Shown here in pieces: positions 17,001 to 17,613 of a stretch of DNA of 17,613 nucleotides (the first letter of the stretch is position 1; each line of letters starts with the position of its first letter). The position numbers and the translations under genes are program-made. The stretch comes from Hemicentrotus pulcherrimus (Eukaryota; Echinodermata; Echinoidea; Camarodonta; Strongylocentrotidae), in the NCBI GenBank assembly GCA_003118195.1, contig BEXV01000534.1, positions 166,875-184,487 of the forward strand. The letters are read 5' to 3'. The notes under the pieces are model-generated. The model was not told the origin of the DNA. It worked only from the letters and a program-made list of their open reading frames with translations, and did no database searches.

Positions 17001-17613
17001 AGCTGCATAATCAAGAAGTTTTAAGAGATGGAGTCATATCTAGCTCATTCCCTTTGTACCATCTTCGAAGCCACTAGGAGAAAATATGTCAGACTCAGGC
17101 ATGTGCTTAGTTGGATCTGTCTTGCAGATACGTAGACAAAATATTCCTGCCTAGCTGCAAACTTACGGGCCACTTTCAAAGGGAAATATGCTTTTGAAAT
17201 GATAATTACTTTTCGCTACCACTCGTCTGATAATTACAATACACAGCTCTTACCTTTACATGATTTTTGAGTGAATTTACCAAAGTATCTTATCAGTCCA
17301 TTTTTGTTATCTTATTTTTTAAATCCAGTTTTTGCAGTGTACTGATTTTAGTAAAGAGTTATCGGTATGTTTGATATTCTCGTGAGAAATGTCAAGTGGA
17401 AGCTTACCGTTTGTCTAATTATGTGCTATGTCCAAAACACACGACGAAACGCATGAGGCCTTTAGTCTTTCCCCTCGTCAGCAGTGTTGACTGTGTTAAC
17501 TTAATGCATCCCCGATACCAAGGAACCACATGTATCTTGTTCAAATTCAGCCAAAGTAACAGATAAGAATTCACTTGAAATCATTGCTCTTGAAAGAAAT
17601 ACTTTTATTTCGC

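Larger units (their letters stand above)
14997..17613. other. Long non-coding stretch
   Basis: About 2.6 kb with no gene I can support. It contains an inverted repeat at 15601-15668 and a tRNA A-box-like string at 16961-16971, each listed separately, and short GAA or CTT triplet patches near 15458-15470 and 15918-15930. The 67-codon minus-strand frame at 16433-16230 is AT-rich and shows no domain or splice support. Confidence 0.55.

Overview
The window looks like draft-quality nuclear DNA (one N at 10449) from a marine deuterostome invertebrate, most likely a sea urchin or other echinoderm. The reasons are a Death-NACHT-LRR receptor gene of the kind hugely expanded in sea urchins, introns with GT/AG borders, AT-rich non-coding DNA, a decayed LINE, tRNA-derived SINE pieces with (ATT)n tails, and small inverted-repeat transposons. 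The species is an inference; amphioxus or a hemichordate cannot be excluded.

The only convincing host gene lies on the minus strand between about 7583 and 932. Read in transcript order, it has four coding exons: an N-terminal exon starting MPVSLGEW (7583-7164), a Death-domain exon (4686-4430), a large NACHT exon (about 3364/3392 to 1827) with Walker A, Walker B and sensor-1 motifs, and an LRR-type exon of exactly 52 codons (1087-932). With the NACHT exon entered at 3364 the phases are compatible (2, then 1, then 0, then 0). They give one open frame of 777 codons that still has a good splice donor at its end, so the 3' part (more LRRs, stop codon, poly(A) site) is not identified and may lie beyond base 1. 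Two junctions are odd. The end of the first exon overlaps an in-frame TAA, beyond which the same frame stays open to another good donor. The acceptor of the NACHT exon is ambiguous.

From about 7600 to the right-hand end I see no convincing protein-coding host gene. This part holds a purine/pyrimidine-rich stretch, two pairs of diverged dispersed repeats, a 5'-truncated and frameshifted LINE (9118-10200), a non-autonomous hAT-like element with a perfect 8-bp target duplication (10852-11400), a TTAA-flanked miniature element (12608-13053), three SINE pieces (12143, 13941, 14679), microsatellites, and long unremarkable AT-rich stretches.

The most unusual object is at 11859-11962. Three 16-nt hairpins, each with a 6-bp stem and 4-nt loop, are arranged in tandem. 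The first two are followed by CAAGAAAGA. This closely resembles the 3'-end processing signal of replication-dependent histone mRNAs (stem-loop plus U7-binding downstream element), but no histone ORF is nearby. A degenerate fourth copy lies inverted at 11751-11786.
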